A stretch of DNA of 64,000 bases from Methylomicrobium sp035916875 (lineage in GTDB: Bacteria > Pseudomonadota > Gammaproteobacteria > Methylococcales > Methylomonadaceae). Numbering within the stretch: the first letter of the stretch is position 1; each line of letters starts with the position of its first letter. Below are positions 1 through 8,754 of the stretch, one piece after another. The stretch is from assembly GCF_035916875.1 (NCBI RefSeq), contig NZ_JAXUHN010000076.1:1-64000 (forward strand), given 5' to 3'. Both the position numbers and the translations under genes were made by a program. The notes below the pieces were generated by a model that saw nothing but the letters and a program-made list of their open reading frames with translations, did not search any database and was not told the DNA's origin.

Positions 1-191
1 GCAAGCCGTAGTTGCCGACTTTAAGTGAATAGCAACAAGTTCATTGGCATTTCTTGAGCTCTCTAAGTCATTGATTTGCTATTCACAGGTTGCAAACGAA
101 CTTCTCGCGAAGCACTTAATCGAGTCCAAGCCATTGGACAAATTAACTCCAAAAACCAATAATATAACCAGCATCGGGAGAATCAGGCACT

Positions 192-1526
192 ATGAAAAAT
201 GCAATGATTGTTTATGTATTTTTGTGCTGCCGGCTTCTGTCGGCTTCGTTCGATGCCAATGGAAATCCTGTTGTTGCGAACAACGAGCCGGCCTCCAGCA
301 AAGCCTCCGTGGCGGCTTTATTGCGCGTCACCGGCATCCGCAATTGGTATCTGATAGGCAATGCCCTGACGCCTGGCAATGATGCCGTGCACCTGTGCGT
401 TGCTCCGGATGATCGTATCCGGTCAGTGGAAGTCCGCCTCGATGATCAGCCCAAAGGAAGCCTGTCCCGGACGTCCGATGGCTACACGGGCGCAATCGAT
501 ATCGCGGGATTGGCGCCAGGCGAACATTCTATACAATTAATTGTCGAAGGCAGTTCAAAGTTTACCCGGAAATATTTTTTTCGGCGAAGCTACCCCTTAT
601 ATGTCTTGTTGACTACCGACTGGGACACGTCCGACAGTCGGGATTCGGTGCTTAAACTGCATGAAAAACTGCACCTGCAGCATCCCTCCCTTAAAATCAC
701 GCATTTCCTTGGCCCTTACACGTTTACCGATCGAAAGCTCTCGCCGGCGCGTCAATCGTATCTGGCCGACTGGATGATCCTGCTTAGGAGATCTTTTCAA
801 GACGAAATCGGCTTGCACATCCACCCTTACTGTAATTTCGTCAATACGGTGCGTGGCGTGCATTGCCGGTTTAAACCTTCCGACACCTTCCGAAGAGGAG
901 ATTCCTCCGGATATACCGTATTAAGCAGCGCCTACAGCGAAACCGAGTTTTTGCATTTATTAAAAGCCGCGGACGCTTTGTTTGTTGCCCATGGCCTCGG
1001 CAAACCGACTTCGTTTCGCACCGGTTCGTGGGCGGCCGGGCCACAAACATTAAAGGCGCTTGCCGCCGATGGTTTCGTCGCCGACAGCAGTGCCAACAAT
1101 TGGGAGAGAATCAGGGAAGAATCAAAAAATGACGGCAACGGCGTACTTTATACGTGGAATCGTCAACATTGGAATGCCATCAACGATCGTTCGCAACCTT
1201 ACTTTCCGGGTGAGCTGGAGCCGATGTCCGATGGTGTTCCCGCTATCCCCATACTTGAAGTGCCCGACAACGGCAGTTTGGTGGATTATGTAACAAGCGA
1301 CGAGATGATCTCCATTTTCAGGTCCAATTGGCAGGGCCAGCCCCTGGCAAAACCGGTTACCTATGTTTTTGGCTTTCACCCCGTCAGCTACAACAAGACG
1401 TTCCATAAGCGGATCGAAAAGACATTGAACTATATTGACCGATTTCTTGCTGTAAACGGCGACGGCCCTGTCGTATACGAAACCCTAAGCAACATTGCCC
1501 ATGTGTTCCAAGCGCCGTCGCATTAA
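192..1526 (+). CDS. Secreted polysaccharide-deacetylase-like (NodB-fold) protein
   Basis: 444 residues. An N-terminal hydrophobic stretch (about residues 4-19) looks like a signal peptide. Residues 45-130 form a beta-rich, Ig-like region, and residues 134-440 resemble a NodB-type beta/alpha barrel: a strand ending TTDWDTSD (D143, D145), then EIGLHIHP (H209, H211), then SFRTGSW near 275-280 and a late GFHP near residue 395. In NodB deacetylases an early Asp and an HxxxH or HxH pair bind the metal, so a hydrolase acting on glycans is likely, but the match is distant and I cannot tell deacetylase from relatives of unknown activity. The start has a GGGAGA ribosome site about 10 bases upstream. 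It stands alone, 350 bp before fnr. Confidence 0.65.
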   Translation: MKNAMIVYVFLCCRLLSASFDANGNPVVANNEPASSKASVAALLRVTGIRNWYLIGNALTPGNDAVHLCVAPDDRIRSVEVRLDDQPKGSLSRTSDGYTGAIDIAGLAPGEHSIQLIVEGSSKFTRKYFFRRSYPLYVLLTTDWDTSDSRDSVLKLHEKLHLQHPSLKITHFLGPYTFTDRKLSPARQSYLADWMILLRRSFQDEIGLHIHPYCNFVNTVRGVHCRFKPSDTFRRGDSSGYTVLSSAYSETEFLHLLKAADALFVAHGLGKPTSFRTGSWAAGPQTLKALAADGFVADSSANNWERIREESKNDGNGVLYTWNRQHWNAINDRSQPYFPGELEPMSDGVPAIPILEVPDNGSLVDYVTSDEMISIFRSNWQGQPLAKPVTYVFGFHPVSYNKTFHKRIEKTLNYIDRFLAVNGDGPVVYETLSNIAHVFQAPSH

Positions 1527-1735
1527 ATACACACGGAAAAAGAAATGCGATACGATCAGACTCATCTCGGCAAGCAATCGAAATGATGGGGTCGAGTCCT
1601 GAGGTATCACCACGAATTTACCCTGCCTCCAATCTTTAGGGGGAGCACAGCGCACCAAACAATCTGCTCAGGAATGATCCGTTTTGCACGCTTCTGATCG
1701 CGCGAATCGAATCGCGGTTGGGGGAGGGCGTAGAA

Positions 1736-1843
1736 ATGAAAAGCTTGGCAGAGCACGCGCCGCATAGCCCGCTTGTCATCGGAAATTTAAACCAAATGAC
1801 AATAAATCAGTCTGATTTTGAAACTGTAATTTTGCTACACTGA
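1736..1843 (+). CDS. Possible 35-residue ORF upstream of fnr
   Basis: The 1527-1879 gap holds no long gene. Inside it an ATG at 1736 follows a strong Shine-Dalgarno-like GGGGGAGGG with good spacing and opens a 35-codon frame (starts MKSLAEH, ends VILLH) that stops 36 bp before fnr. No signal peptide, no recognisable family and no attenuator hairpin were seen. It could be a leader ORF or chance. Confidence 0.2.
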   Translation: MKSLAEHAPHSPLVIGNLNQMTINQSDFETVILLH

Positions 1844-1879
1844 GCCACCGGGTGACAAAAACCCAACAGGAATACGGCT

Positions 1880-2608
1880 ATGCAACCAAGCTCTCAGAGG
1901 AACTCTTGCCAGGAATGCCCGGTATTCGGATTATGTCTCCCTTATGGTCTGCAAAAGCATGAAGTCAGCAAGCTTTCCGCCATCGTTAAAAACAGGCGTC
2001 CGCTGCATATTGATGAATTCCTGTATGTTCAGGGCGATTCATGTCAAAGCCTGTATGCGGTAAAGTCGGGTTCATTTCGAAGTTTTATAGGGAATTCGGA
2101 AGGGGATGAGCAAACCATCGGGTTTTATTTACCGGGTGAATTCATGGGGTTGGATTCATTGCAGTACGGTCGCTTTACTTGCACCCTGATCGCGTTGGAA
2201 ACCTGCTCGGTTTGTGAATTGCCTTTACCCCGACTCAATGAACTCTGTTCTGAGATTCCCGGCTTACAGTTTCAAATGATGAGGACTCTGGGTAAGGAAA
2301 TTGCATCCGATCACGCTAAAATTTTAGCGCTCGGTCACCGCTCGGCGAAGTGCAGGATTGCCGGTTTTTTGTTGACGCTATCGCGTCGATACGGCGCCCT
2401 GGGGTTTTCCGGCACCGAATTTAATTTGAGTATGCGCCGATACGACATCGCCAACTTTTTAGGTCTGACAATAGAGACCGTCAGTCGCCAACTGGCGGAT
2501 TTAAACAAATGCGGGATCATCACCGTTAAGCAGCGAGGCGTTCAGATCAACGATCTGGATTTGCTGAAATCGCTAGCGGAGCCGAATCCTCTTGCCTTGG
2601 CTGGATAA
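1880..2608 (+). CDS. fnr: FNR-type oxygen-responsive transcriptional regulator (Crp/Fnr family)
   Basis: 242 residues, the usual FNR length. The N-terminus has Cys10, Cys13 and Cys19 in the CxxCxxxxxC spacing of FNR, and a fourth Cys sits in SVCELPL near residue 112, as in E. coli FNR, so a [4Fe-4S] oxygen-sensing cluster is expected. Residues about 25-140 are the cyclic-nucleotide-binding-like barrel, followed by a dimerisation helix, then a winged helix with the recognition helix ETVSRQL near 195; the E..SR residues are those that read TTGAT half-sites. It is followed by a convergent small lipoprotein gene whose promoter region carries a perfect FNR box at 2929-2942, so that gene is a probable target. 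Dimeric cytosolic DNA-binding protein. Confidence 0.93.
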   Translation: MQPSSQRNSCQECPVFGLCLPYGLQKHEVSKLSAIVKNRRPLHIDEFLYVQGDSCQSLYAVKSGSFRSFIGNSEGDEQTIGFYLPGEFMGLDSLQYGRFTCTLIALETCSVCELPLPRLNELCSEIPGLQFQMMRTLGKEIASDHAKILALGHRSAKCRIAGFLLTLSRRYGALGFSGTEFNLSMRRYDIANFLGLTIETVSRQLADLNKCGIITVKQRGVQINDLDLLKSLAEPNPLALAG

Positions 2609-2687
2609 GCCATGCCGCCGGCTTTGGTTTGATATTACCGCTTCTGAGCTCATTCCGCGGTAACATCGGGCCCTCTCGGTTGTGATT

Positions 2688-2813
2688 TTAATTTTGCAAT
2701 GCCGGGGTGGTATTCGAACTGGCCGGCTTTTCTGGGCCTTTGCCCATGTCGCCGCAAGCAACCAGGGTAACGACGGCAAAAACGACCAAAAACATTTGGC
2801 TTATAATTTTCAT
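2688..2813 (-). CDS. 41-residue lipoprotein, likely FNR-controlled
   Basis: The frame stays open upstream to 2903, but the ATG at 2813 is chosen because AAGGAG lies 7 bases before it and the product then starts directly with a lipoprotein signal (MKIISQMF...) ending in a lipobox LVAC (Cys21). The mature part is only about 21 polar residues, rich in Pro, Ser and Lys. No family is recognised. A perfect FNR site centred at 2935.5 and an AATAAT -10-like element at 2902-2907 on the minus strand would put transcription start near 2894, which also rules out the longer start. Convergent with fnr. Confidence 0.7.
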   Translation of the reverse strand: MKIISQMFLVVFAVVTLVACGDMGKGPEKPASSNTTPALQN

Positions 2814-2928
2814 AATTTTTCTCCTTGTTAGAATAATGTCATTCTTCAAAAGGGCCGTGACCGCTCGGAAGAAAGCTCGATAACCCTGAACGGGCGTAGC
2901 CATTATTGCATCTCCCTATACCCGGAAA

Positions 2929-2942
2929 TTGATCTGGATCAA
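2929..2942. promoter_or_regulatory. Perfect FNR binding site
   Basis: TTGATCTGGATCAA matches the FNR consensus TTGAT-N4-ATCAA at every fixed position. Read toward the minus-strand lipoprotein gene, an AATAAT -10-like hexamer lies at 2902-2907, the spacing expected of a class II FNR-activated promoter (site centred near -41.5). Confidence 0.75.
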
Positions 2943-3316
2943 TAAAACCTTAAAAATACTGTTTTTTAATCTTGACCGAAATAAGCGACTGAAAAGGGAG
3001 CGGAACTGATCCCGATAATCGGGATGGGCTGATTCAACGCGTCATGTCCAAACCTTGCAGTCGTTTTGAGCCGACTATGTGCAATGCTGCGGCATCGACC
3101 CACCCGAATACAGGGACTCGGCAATCAGTCATGACGTGATAGTCGATTATGAAATTTACAGTAAGATAGATGGGCTAAGGCGCGAAGTCGATCAATCGCG
3201 AACGATGGGCTTCCTTTGTCGGCCCATCCTATAGTTTTGATGGCTCTGGGGGGGGTAACCCGCCCCCGAACCGCAGTAGTTCGTGGCAGGTAATAGGTTT
3301 CTCTGTCGGGCGAGTG
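2943..3316. other. Intergenic stretch, no gene recognised
   Basis: About 370 bp between the FNR box and the end of the next minus-strand gene. Short frames only. I see no convincing ribosome site, signal peptide, tRNA or transposon end. Confidence 0.5.
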
Positions 3317-3826
3317 TCAGGCCTGGAGTGAGCCGGCGCCCACAGCCTCGGACAATTCGGCCAGCAAGGTCCGCTCGTGTTCGCTGATCCGCTCGCCGCC
3401 GAAGCCCAGGAATGCGCCTTCTTTCGCCGCATTGGCGACCTTGTCGCCGAGCGTGATCAGGAATTTCCTATACGCAGCTATATCTTCAGTCGATCCTTTT
3501 TGCCGCAAAAGATCGAGTGCAGACCGTGATTTGTCGATGGCTTCCTTGCGTAAGGCAGCTTGGATTCCGGAAAAATCGCCGCTAGCTCTTGCCAGTCGTT
3601 TTATCGATGCGGTCGATGACTTCATTTCTTCCTTTTCACAAACCTCACGTAATAACTGATTGCTGCCTTTCAAGGCTTCATGAATAGGTCCGGCCGGCGC
3701 CATCCCCTCGGCGATAGTCCCGAAAATTCCGCTGGCGTCAGCAAGGATTACCGCAAGAATCACAAGATTAGGCGCGTCCCGCAGAACTTCCCATTCAGCA
3801 GAAGAAAAATCAGTTTTTGTTGCCAT
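3317..3826 (-). CDS. Conserved hypothetical helical protein
   Basis: 169 residues, no signal peptide and no clear membrane span apart from a mildly hydrophobic patch at 19-33 (LVILAVILADASG). The opening TDFSSAEWEVLRDAPNL and the closing GAFLGFGGERISEHE resemble a widespread but unnamed bacterial family of mostly alpha-helical proteins; I give no function. The start is supported by GGAGAA about 7 bases upstream. It stands alone with its 5' end facing a 400-bp gap, and is divergent from the secreted protein at 4228. Confidence 0.6.
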   Translation of the reverse strand: MATKTDFSSAEWEVLRDAPNLVILAVILADASGIFGTIAEGMAPAGPIHEALKGSNQLLREVCEKEEMKSSTASIKRLARASGDFSGIQAALRKEAIDKSRSALDLLRQKGSTEDIAAYRKFLITLGDKVANAAKEGAFLGFGGERISEHERTLLAELSEAVGAGSLQA

Positions 3827-4227
3827 GTTGGTTCTCCATGGATTGAAGAGTAAAGACGGAAATCGGATCTTGCATTATTTCATAGAGTTTTGTATCTATG
3901 ATTATTTCTGGCGACCACTTTTCTAATCATGCTATTTTGCAAGACCTGGCGTCAATTCTCCTAATATTTTATTAAACAGCATCTTTTGCAAAGAAGGAGC
4001 TGTTTTTCGCTCTTTCTGACAAGTTTTAAATAAAAGACGCTAGAGACTATCCCTTGCATTTTTGTGTTGTGGAGTGTGTAATGATATTCATATGACTTGC
4101 AGGGTATGTCTATTTGATCCGACGTTGCCGTTAATCTCATGAACAATCCGGCCGACTCGCACCGGCACCGCGGCACTTTCGGGCTGCGCCGATTCCTGGA
4201 AATTAACTCCATTCTATGGAGACAACA
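3827..4227. other. Divergent intergenic region
   Basis: About 400 bp between two divergent genes. It holds the first copy (3917-3954) of a 38-bp imperfect direct repeat seen again at 5690-5727. No convincing small gene was found. Confidence 0.4.
3917..3954 (+). repeat. 38-bp imperfect direct repeat, copy A
   Basis: Matches 5690-5727 in the same orientation at 30 of 38 positions, including runs ACTTTTCTA, ATTTTGCA and GACCTGGC. The two copies bracket the two-gene unit 4228-5684. They may be regulatory or the trace of an insertion. Confidence 0.5.
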
Positions 4228-4545
4228 ATGCAGATTTATTTAATTCCAAAAAGAGTGACTCGCCGCCGCATGTCAATATCGATTACCGCTGCGTTGGCGC
4301 TGATTATTGGGCTTGCGCCAATGCTGGCAAGCGGGGCCGAAATTTATGGCAACATATCTCGGGATGGAGTTGCGGTTTCTAATAAGCCAATTTATGTGGA
4401 CGGCAAGGAAGTGGGGCAAACCGATGCGGCTGGGGATTACTCGCTACTTCTTCCACCAGGTCAATACAAGCTGACGATAGAAGGCAAAGAAGTTCCCTTA
4501 GTCGTTCCGCCGCAGGACTTCAAACAAGACATTCAACTGCATTAG
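4228..4545 (+). CDS. Small exported beta-sandwich protein (carboxypeptidase-regulatory-like)
   Basis: 105 residues from the ATG at 4228, preferred over 4216 because GGAGA at 4218-4222 then sits at correct spacing. An Arg-rich N-terminus plus a hydrophobic core and the cleavage-like site ASGA-E give a signal peptide of about 37 residues. The mature part (EIYGNISRDG..., DGKEVGQTDAAGDYSLLLPPG) has the rhythm of carboxypeptidase-regulatory or transthyretin-like beta-sandwiches, which often serve as binding or structural modules. Followed 44 bp later by the membrane-anchored gene 4590 in the same direction, so the two are probably one transcript. Function unknown. Confidence 0.65.
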   Translation: MQIYLIPKRVTRRRMSISITAALALIIGLAPMLASGAEIYGNISRDGVAVSNKPIYVDGKEVGQTDAAGDYSLLLPPGQYKLTIEGKEVPLVVPPQDFKQDIQLH

Positions 4546-4589
4546 CGCAATGCCGCCTTCTGTTTGATTCCTCTTTAGGAGTAGCTTTC

Positions 4590-5684
4590 ATGTCCGATAA
4601 TCCATCAAAATCAAAAGACAATTGGGACAAATGGGACATTGTCGCGAAGATGATCATCGGGCTAAGCATCCCGTTATTAGGCCTTTTGGTAAATTACAGG
4701 CTGGGGGTCGAGAGCCAGCACAACCGGGATGCAGAGTTCCAATTGAATCTGATTCAGGCAAGAGAAACCGCGGATACGGATATTCGGGCGAAAATGTTCG
4801 ATTTTTTGCTGACCCGCTATTTTACCGTTCAGAGCGGCCCGATTCTCACAATAGAGGATTTTCAGACCAGGCGTATGGTTCTACGTTTGTTGTTGGAGAA
4901 CTTTCAGGAACACTTCAGTACCAAGTCGTTATACGCGCACCTTTATCAGCAAGCCCAAAATGCCGAAGATAAGGAGCACAGCAATGCTAAAAAGCAACAG
5001 TGGCAAAGACTTGAGGAAGATCTCATTCAAGTAGGGCGCAATGCCACATCCGAGCAGATCATCTCGTTGGCACCGGTCGCACTGCAGACTGCCGATATTT
5101 TAGTGCCCTTGACCAAAGAAATACCGATTGCTCCTTCTTCGGCTCAACAACAGCCCATTGAAACAAAGGTCTTGCGTATTGCCCTCTATTCCAGAAAAGA
5201 TCTCAGCGGAGGCGAGTTTGCTGGACAGACGACTTCCTTGCCGCAGGGTAATGAGCAAATGGACAGTGTAAAACTCCGCTATTCCGTCAAGTTGTCGGTA
5301 AAACAAATTAAAGAAGATGCCGCAACAGTCAACGTTTTAATATATGAGGACAAGTACCGTGACCAGAGATTCGATGCGGAAGAATCGCGGGAGTTGAGTC
5401 GTTTTCAGTTCGACGCCTCCTATTTTTCCACCCCGTATACAGACAATATGCTGTTGCCCAATGGTATCCGGTTTGCGGTAATATACAAAGGGTGCGTGGA
5501 TTCTGACGCAGAGGATAAAACTTGTCGTTTTGATAAAAGCAATCACCGCCTCTCGGCGCAATTTCAGGTGGTCACTTTCACGGGCAACTTCATCCCACAA
5601 AAGGAAAGACCGGACATCGATCAAATGCTCGAGGCGATGCGGAAGAAAAACCAGGAGGGTGATTTTTTCAAATCATTGTTTTAA
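4590..5684 (+). CDS. Membrane-anchored protein of unknown function
   Basis: 364 residues. One transmembrane segment at about residues 17-36 (MIIGLSIPLLGLLVNYRLGV) precedes a long soluble part: a helical, coiled-coil-prone section (40-150) followed by a beta-rich C-terminal domain (about 195-340). With the N-terminus short and charged, the soluble part could lie on either side of the membrane. The region FDFLLTRYF near 70 resembles helical stretches of other uncharacterised single-pass proteins. AGGAG lies 9 bases before the ATG. It is the second gene of a probable pair with the exported protein at 4228. I recognise no catalytic motif. Confidence 0.6.
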   Translation: MSDNPSKSKDNWDKWDIVAKMIIGLSIPLLGLLVNYRLGVESQHNRDAEFQLNLIQARETADTDIRAKMFDFLLTRYFTVQSGPILTIEDFQTRRMVLRLLLENFQEHFSTKSLYAHLYQQAQNAEDKEHSNAKKQQWQRLEEDLIQVGRNATSEQIISLAPVALQTADILVPLTKEIPIAPSSAQQQPIETKVLRIALYSRKDLSGGEFAGQTTSLPQGNEQMDSVKLRYSVKLSVKQIKEDAATVNVLIYEDKYRDQRFDAEESRELSRFQFDASYFSTPYTDNMLLPNGIRFAVIYKGCVDSDAEDKTCRFDKSNHRLSAQFQVVTFTGNFIPQKERPDIDQMLEAMRKKNQEGDFFKSLF

Positions 5685-5689
5685 TTGTA

Positions 5690-5727
5690 ACTTTTCTAGT
5701 CGCGTCATTTTGCATGACCTGGCCGCA
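5690..5727 (+). repeat. 38-bp imperfect direct repeat, copy B
   Basis: Second copy of the 3917-3954 repeat, starting 5 bp after the stop codon of the 4590 gene and 194 bp upstream of the DUF2780 lipoprotein start. Confidence 0.5.
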
Positions 5728-5920
5728 TCTTCCGTAGGTACGATGATGGATTTAGATTCCCTCTTTTGAGGCTATAAAAATCGGGAGTCTGATTTATACC
5801 GGATGCTGTGATTTAATAGCTTAAATTCGACCGGTATTTGACGGCTCAGAACGTTTTTGAGCTGGCGAGTAGATAAAGATTGTCCGATTAAGTCAAATCC
5901 AACTTTAAGGAGTTATCGTC

Positions 5921-6496
5921 ATGAAAAGTTTAAAGCGTATGAAAATCGCCCCATTGTTGATTTCGATTGTTTTCGCCGGCTGCGCCGGGTCCAGCGGCCA
6001 GAACGTTATCGGTACTGTCGATAGCGGTTTGGCTACCGTAGGGCGAACCGCGCAAACAGGAAGAGCTGTCATTGAGGCAGGTAAGGCCGCCGCGGCCGGA
6101 GTACCGGTAACCCAAACCGGTTTGACCAATGCTCTGGTTAATCAACTTGGCGTGTCTCCGCAACAAGCGCTCGGCGGCGCAGGTGCAATTTTTCAGGCCG
6201 CCAAAGTGAAAATGGCGCCGGAAGCCTTCTCCAGCTTGTCTCAAACCGTCCCCGGCGTGTCCGACATGCTGGCCGCGGCTCCGCAAGTCAGCCAACCTTT
6301 ATCCGGAGCGACGTCGGTGCTGGGAGGGGTAGGGAGTACTGTCAACACGATGACGTCGCTGGCCGCTTCGTTCCAGCGGTTGAATCTGTCGCCGAGCATG
6401 GTTAACCAGTTTATTCCGGTGGTCGTCGATTACGTGAGAAATACCGGCGGACCGATGTCGGCGACTCTGTTTCAATCGGCGTTGACGGCGCCTTGA
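5921..6496 (+). CDS. DUF2780 (VcgC/VcgE-like) lipoprotein
   Basis: 191 residues. The N-terminus carries a lipoprotein signal with lipobox FAGC (Cys21). The body contains the DUF2780 signature: LTNALVNQLGVSPQQALGG followed by a helical region KMAPEAFSSLSQTVPG and a C-terminal LSPSMVNQFIPVVVDYV. Residues 25-60 are Gly/Ala/Thr-rich linker. DUF2780 proteins are small helical envelope proteins of unknown function, common in marine and aquatic gammaproteobacteria. AAGGAG lies 9 bases before the ATG. Single gene. Confidence 0.8.
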   Translation: MKSLKRMKIAPLLISIVFAGCAGSSGQNVIGTVDSGLATVGRTAQTGRAVIEAGKAAAAGVPVTQTGLTNALVNQLGVSPQQALGGAGAIFQAAKVKMAPEAFSSLSQTVPGVSDMLAAAPQVSQPLSGATSVLGGVGSTVNTMTSLAASFQRLNLSPSMVNQFIPVVVDYVRNTGGPMSATLFQSALTAP

Positions 6497-6751
6497 GCGT
6501 CGAGTTTGTAGTTTTTGCTAATGCATCTAAACCGAAAGTAAAAGTATAAGATCGGAGGCCGACGGGGTGGGGTGCTGCATTCTTTGCGCAGCCCAGCATA
6601 ATCAGAAATAGGTAGGATCGGCGTAAACGTATATCATTATTTCCTATGCAAATGGCAGGCTTATGCCGTTAACAATCCAGTCGGCAAAGGGGCTTATGAA
6701 CGCAGTCCATTTATTTTTTTCTAAGAAAATGACGCTAACAGTGGAGGGCAC

Positions 6752-7369
6752 ATGGCGTCGAAAGTAACTGATAGACTCAAACCCTCTGTGGACGGCCAGC
6801 GGAGGGCGCGGCCATCCGTGCTCTGGCGGTTCGGAGAGCGCTCGTACCAATCCCGGTCGGCCAACCGCGTTGAGGAAAATGGGCTGCGTCTGACGGCCAT
6901 ACCGGGATCTGCCTTGGCGCCGCCGGTTGTGGGCGCGGTGCTGAGGAATAGCGGTTCGCCTCTGCCGGATGCCATTCGCAGCGACATGGAACCTGGATTC
7001 GGTCAAAGTTTTGCGGATGTGCGCGTCCACAACGGCATAAAGGCCGGCGAGTCCGCCCGAGCCGTGCAGGCGCAAGCCTACACCGTCGGGCGCGCGATCG
7101 TGTTCGGACCAGGCCGTTTCGACTCGGGCAGTCAGGAAGGCCGCAATCTTATCGCCCACGAACTCGCCCATGTTGCCGAGCATCCGCGCGGCACGGCCCT
7201 CCCCAGCGGTGCGTTACGTATCGGCACTCCCCACGATGGTGGCGAGATCCGGGCCGAACAAGCCTCCGCCGCCGCTCTGAACGGGAGGCGTGGCACATCT
7301 GATCTGCTGTCGTCCGGATCTCCGCACTGGATGCGCCATAGGAAACTAATGATTAATTTACGCAATTAA
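6752..7369 (+). CDS. Orphan DUF4157 protein with HELAH metallopeptidase-like motif
   Basis: 205 residues, no signal peptide. Residues about 55-150 are a DUF4157 domain: GSPLPDAIRSDMEPGFG, SFADVRVH, the switch from ARAVQAQAYTVGRAIVFG to GRNLIAHELAHV, in which HELAH is the zinc-type HExxH helix. DUF4157 marks effectors and toxins associated with extracellular contractile injection systems and is normally an N-terminal header joined to a large toxic region. Here almost nothing follows the motif, so this is either a stand-alone version or the stub of a longer protein. No injection-system genes are visible nearby. GGAGG precedes the ATG. Confidence 0.75.
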   Translation: MASKVTDRLKPSVDGQRRARPSVLWRFGERSYQSRSANRVEENGLRLTAIPGSALAPPVVGAVLRNSGSPLPDAIRSDMEPGFGQSFADVRVHNGIKAGESARAVQAQAYTVGRAIVFGPGRFDSGSQEGRNLIAHELAHVAEHPRGTALPSGALRIGTPHDGGEIRAEQASAAALNGRRGTSDLLSSGSPHWMRHRKLMINLRN

Positions 7370-7383
7370 TCACTACAATCCTT

Positions 7384-8469
7384 TTACAAAGCGGCGATGG
7401 CGAGTAGCTTTTTCATCAGCGCACCCTGATTATGCACATCAAGTTTGTGCATGATGCTTTTGATGTGGTTCCTAACCGTTTCTGTAGACCGATGTGTACC
7501 GGAGGCGATGTCGGGTATCGAAGGCGTAGCGATAAATTGCAGCGCGCATAAAGCCTCGCCTTTGGTCAGACTGTAAATCACCATTAGCCGCACCAGCGTA
7601 GGATTGTTTTCATGGCAGCTGGTAAAAGTCAGCGCCACGCCTTTTTTATAAAACTCCCACGCATACAAATTATCCAGAGCGCGACCCGGAATCACCGTAA
7701 TATCTAAGGAAGCGCACGGGTTATGCATTGTCACGGTGTCGTAATCGATCCCCGCCATTAGCGCCAAAATACGCTGTTCGGCGGTTTTATTTAAAAAGGC
7801 CAGGCACTTGTCCCGAATCTCGACGCAATCCATGTCCTCTATGATGCGGTTGAACACCGGATCGAAAAATAGCACGTTCAGCGCGCGATCGACAATGATG
7901 TAAGCGGCAACGTGCTTGCCGGTCAGCAGGGTAATCTGATGGTAAAGACTGATCCATTGCTCCTTCCGCAAGGCGTTTTGCAAAGACGGCACCAACGCTT
8001 GCAGTCGATTTACATGATCTTCCAATTCCAATTCCGATTCTGAAACGGGACGGCTGCCATTTAGATACACGAAATAGGCGAAGCGGCTATTTAACGGGAA
8101 CGAGACTCCGAACCGGCAATGTGCCCCAATCGTGTTGGGCTCGGTGCCGTCGCCATCACCCTCGGTGCGAAGGGTCCCATTCATTGTGTTGGAGCTGAAA
8201 ACTTTATATGGATGTTTCGCGACCTTGGCGTCGAAACTGCCGGCTTTGCGAAGGTTCCGTTCGAAATAGCATTGCTGCTTGGGTGTAGTGTTGTAATCGT
8301 ACAAATGATGGACCCCGCCGCCGTGGCCAAGATCGACGATCGACAGGAAACCGCTGTCGCATTCCATGCTGCCAGTCAGTTCCGACAGAAATAAATGCCA
8401 CAACACCGGATTGCCTGGTGCTTTCGACAAAATCTCCTTGATGATATGCGGTGCTTGGAGGGTATGCAT
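7384..8469 (-). CDS. LuxR-family transcriptional regulator with unrecognised sensor domain
   Basis: 361 residues. The C-terminal 65 residues are a GerE/LuxR helix-turn-helix: LTKGEALCALQF, then the recognition region HRSTETVRNHIKSIMHKLDV. The first 290 residues are a soluble, mixed alpha/beta sensory region with a PAS- or GAF-like rhythm, but I see no identifiable ligand pocket and no receiver-domain aspartate pattern. A palindrome TGACCCGTTTGGGTTA lies 28 bp upstream of the start (8497-8512), and a perfect version lies 440 bp further on, so autoregulation and control of the genes to the right is plausible. It ends 14 bp from the convergent DUF4157 gene. Confidence 0.75.
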   Translation of the reverse strand: MHTLQAPHIIKEILSKAPGNPVLWHLFLSELTGSMECDSGFLSIVDLGHGGGVHHLYDYNTTPKQQCYFERNLRKAGSFDAKVAKHPYKVFSSNTMNGTLRTEGDGDGTEPNTIGAHCRFGVSFPLNSRFAYFVYLNGSRPVSESELELEDHVNRLQALVPSLQNALRKEQWISLYHQITLLTGKHVAAYIIVDRALNVLFFDPVFNRIIEDMDCVEIRDKCLAFLNKTAEQRILALMAGIDYDTVTMHNPCASLDITVIPGRALDNLYAWEFYKKGVALTFTSCHENNPTLVRLMVIYSLTKGEALCALQFIATPSIPDIASGTHRSTETVRNHIKSIMHKLDVHNQGALMKKLLAIAAL

Positions 8470-8490
8470 GGCGTCTCGGTGTTCTTGTGC

Positions 8491-8537
8491 TCATTTTGAC
8501 CCGTTTGGGTTATGAATTTAACACAAGAAGTCAGTAT
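8491..8537. promoter_or_regulatory. Operator-like palindrome block, copy A
   Basis: 47-bp block just upstream of the luxR-type gene, centred on the near-perfect palindrome TGACCCGTTTGGGTTA (8497-8512). It is repeated at 8946-8992 with 40 of 47 identical bases. Confidence 0.45.
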
Positions 8538-8754
8538 TTTATATGCCGTATTTTTTACCAGAGATTTATGCTGTGCAAGCGGGAGCACAACTTGCAGGAA
8601 AGACGGAGGCTGGTCTTGCGCCATTAAATAGCCGTTTTGGATAATCGAAATGAGTCTATGGTGAAAAGGCAAGTGTTAGACTGCAAGGGGCTTCACTAAC
8701 CGAGCAATCGGTAGTGAGGCCGAGGTAAACAATAAAAGAATAAGGAAGCGTGTT

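Noticed and set aside
44..382. 112-residue plus-strand frame at the window start
   Set aside because: It overlaps the signal-peptide-bearing gene at 192 in another frame, has no ribosome site and its composition is not protein-like.
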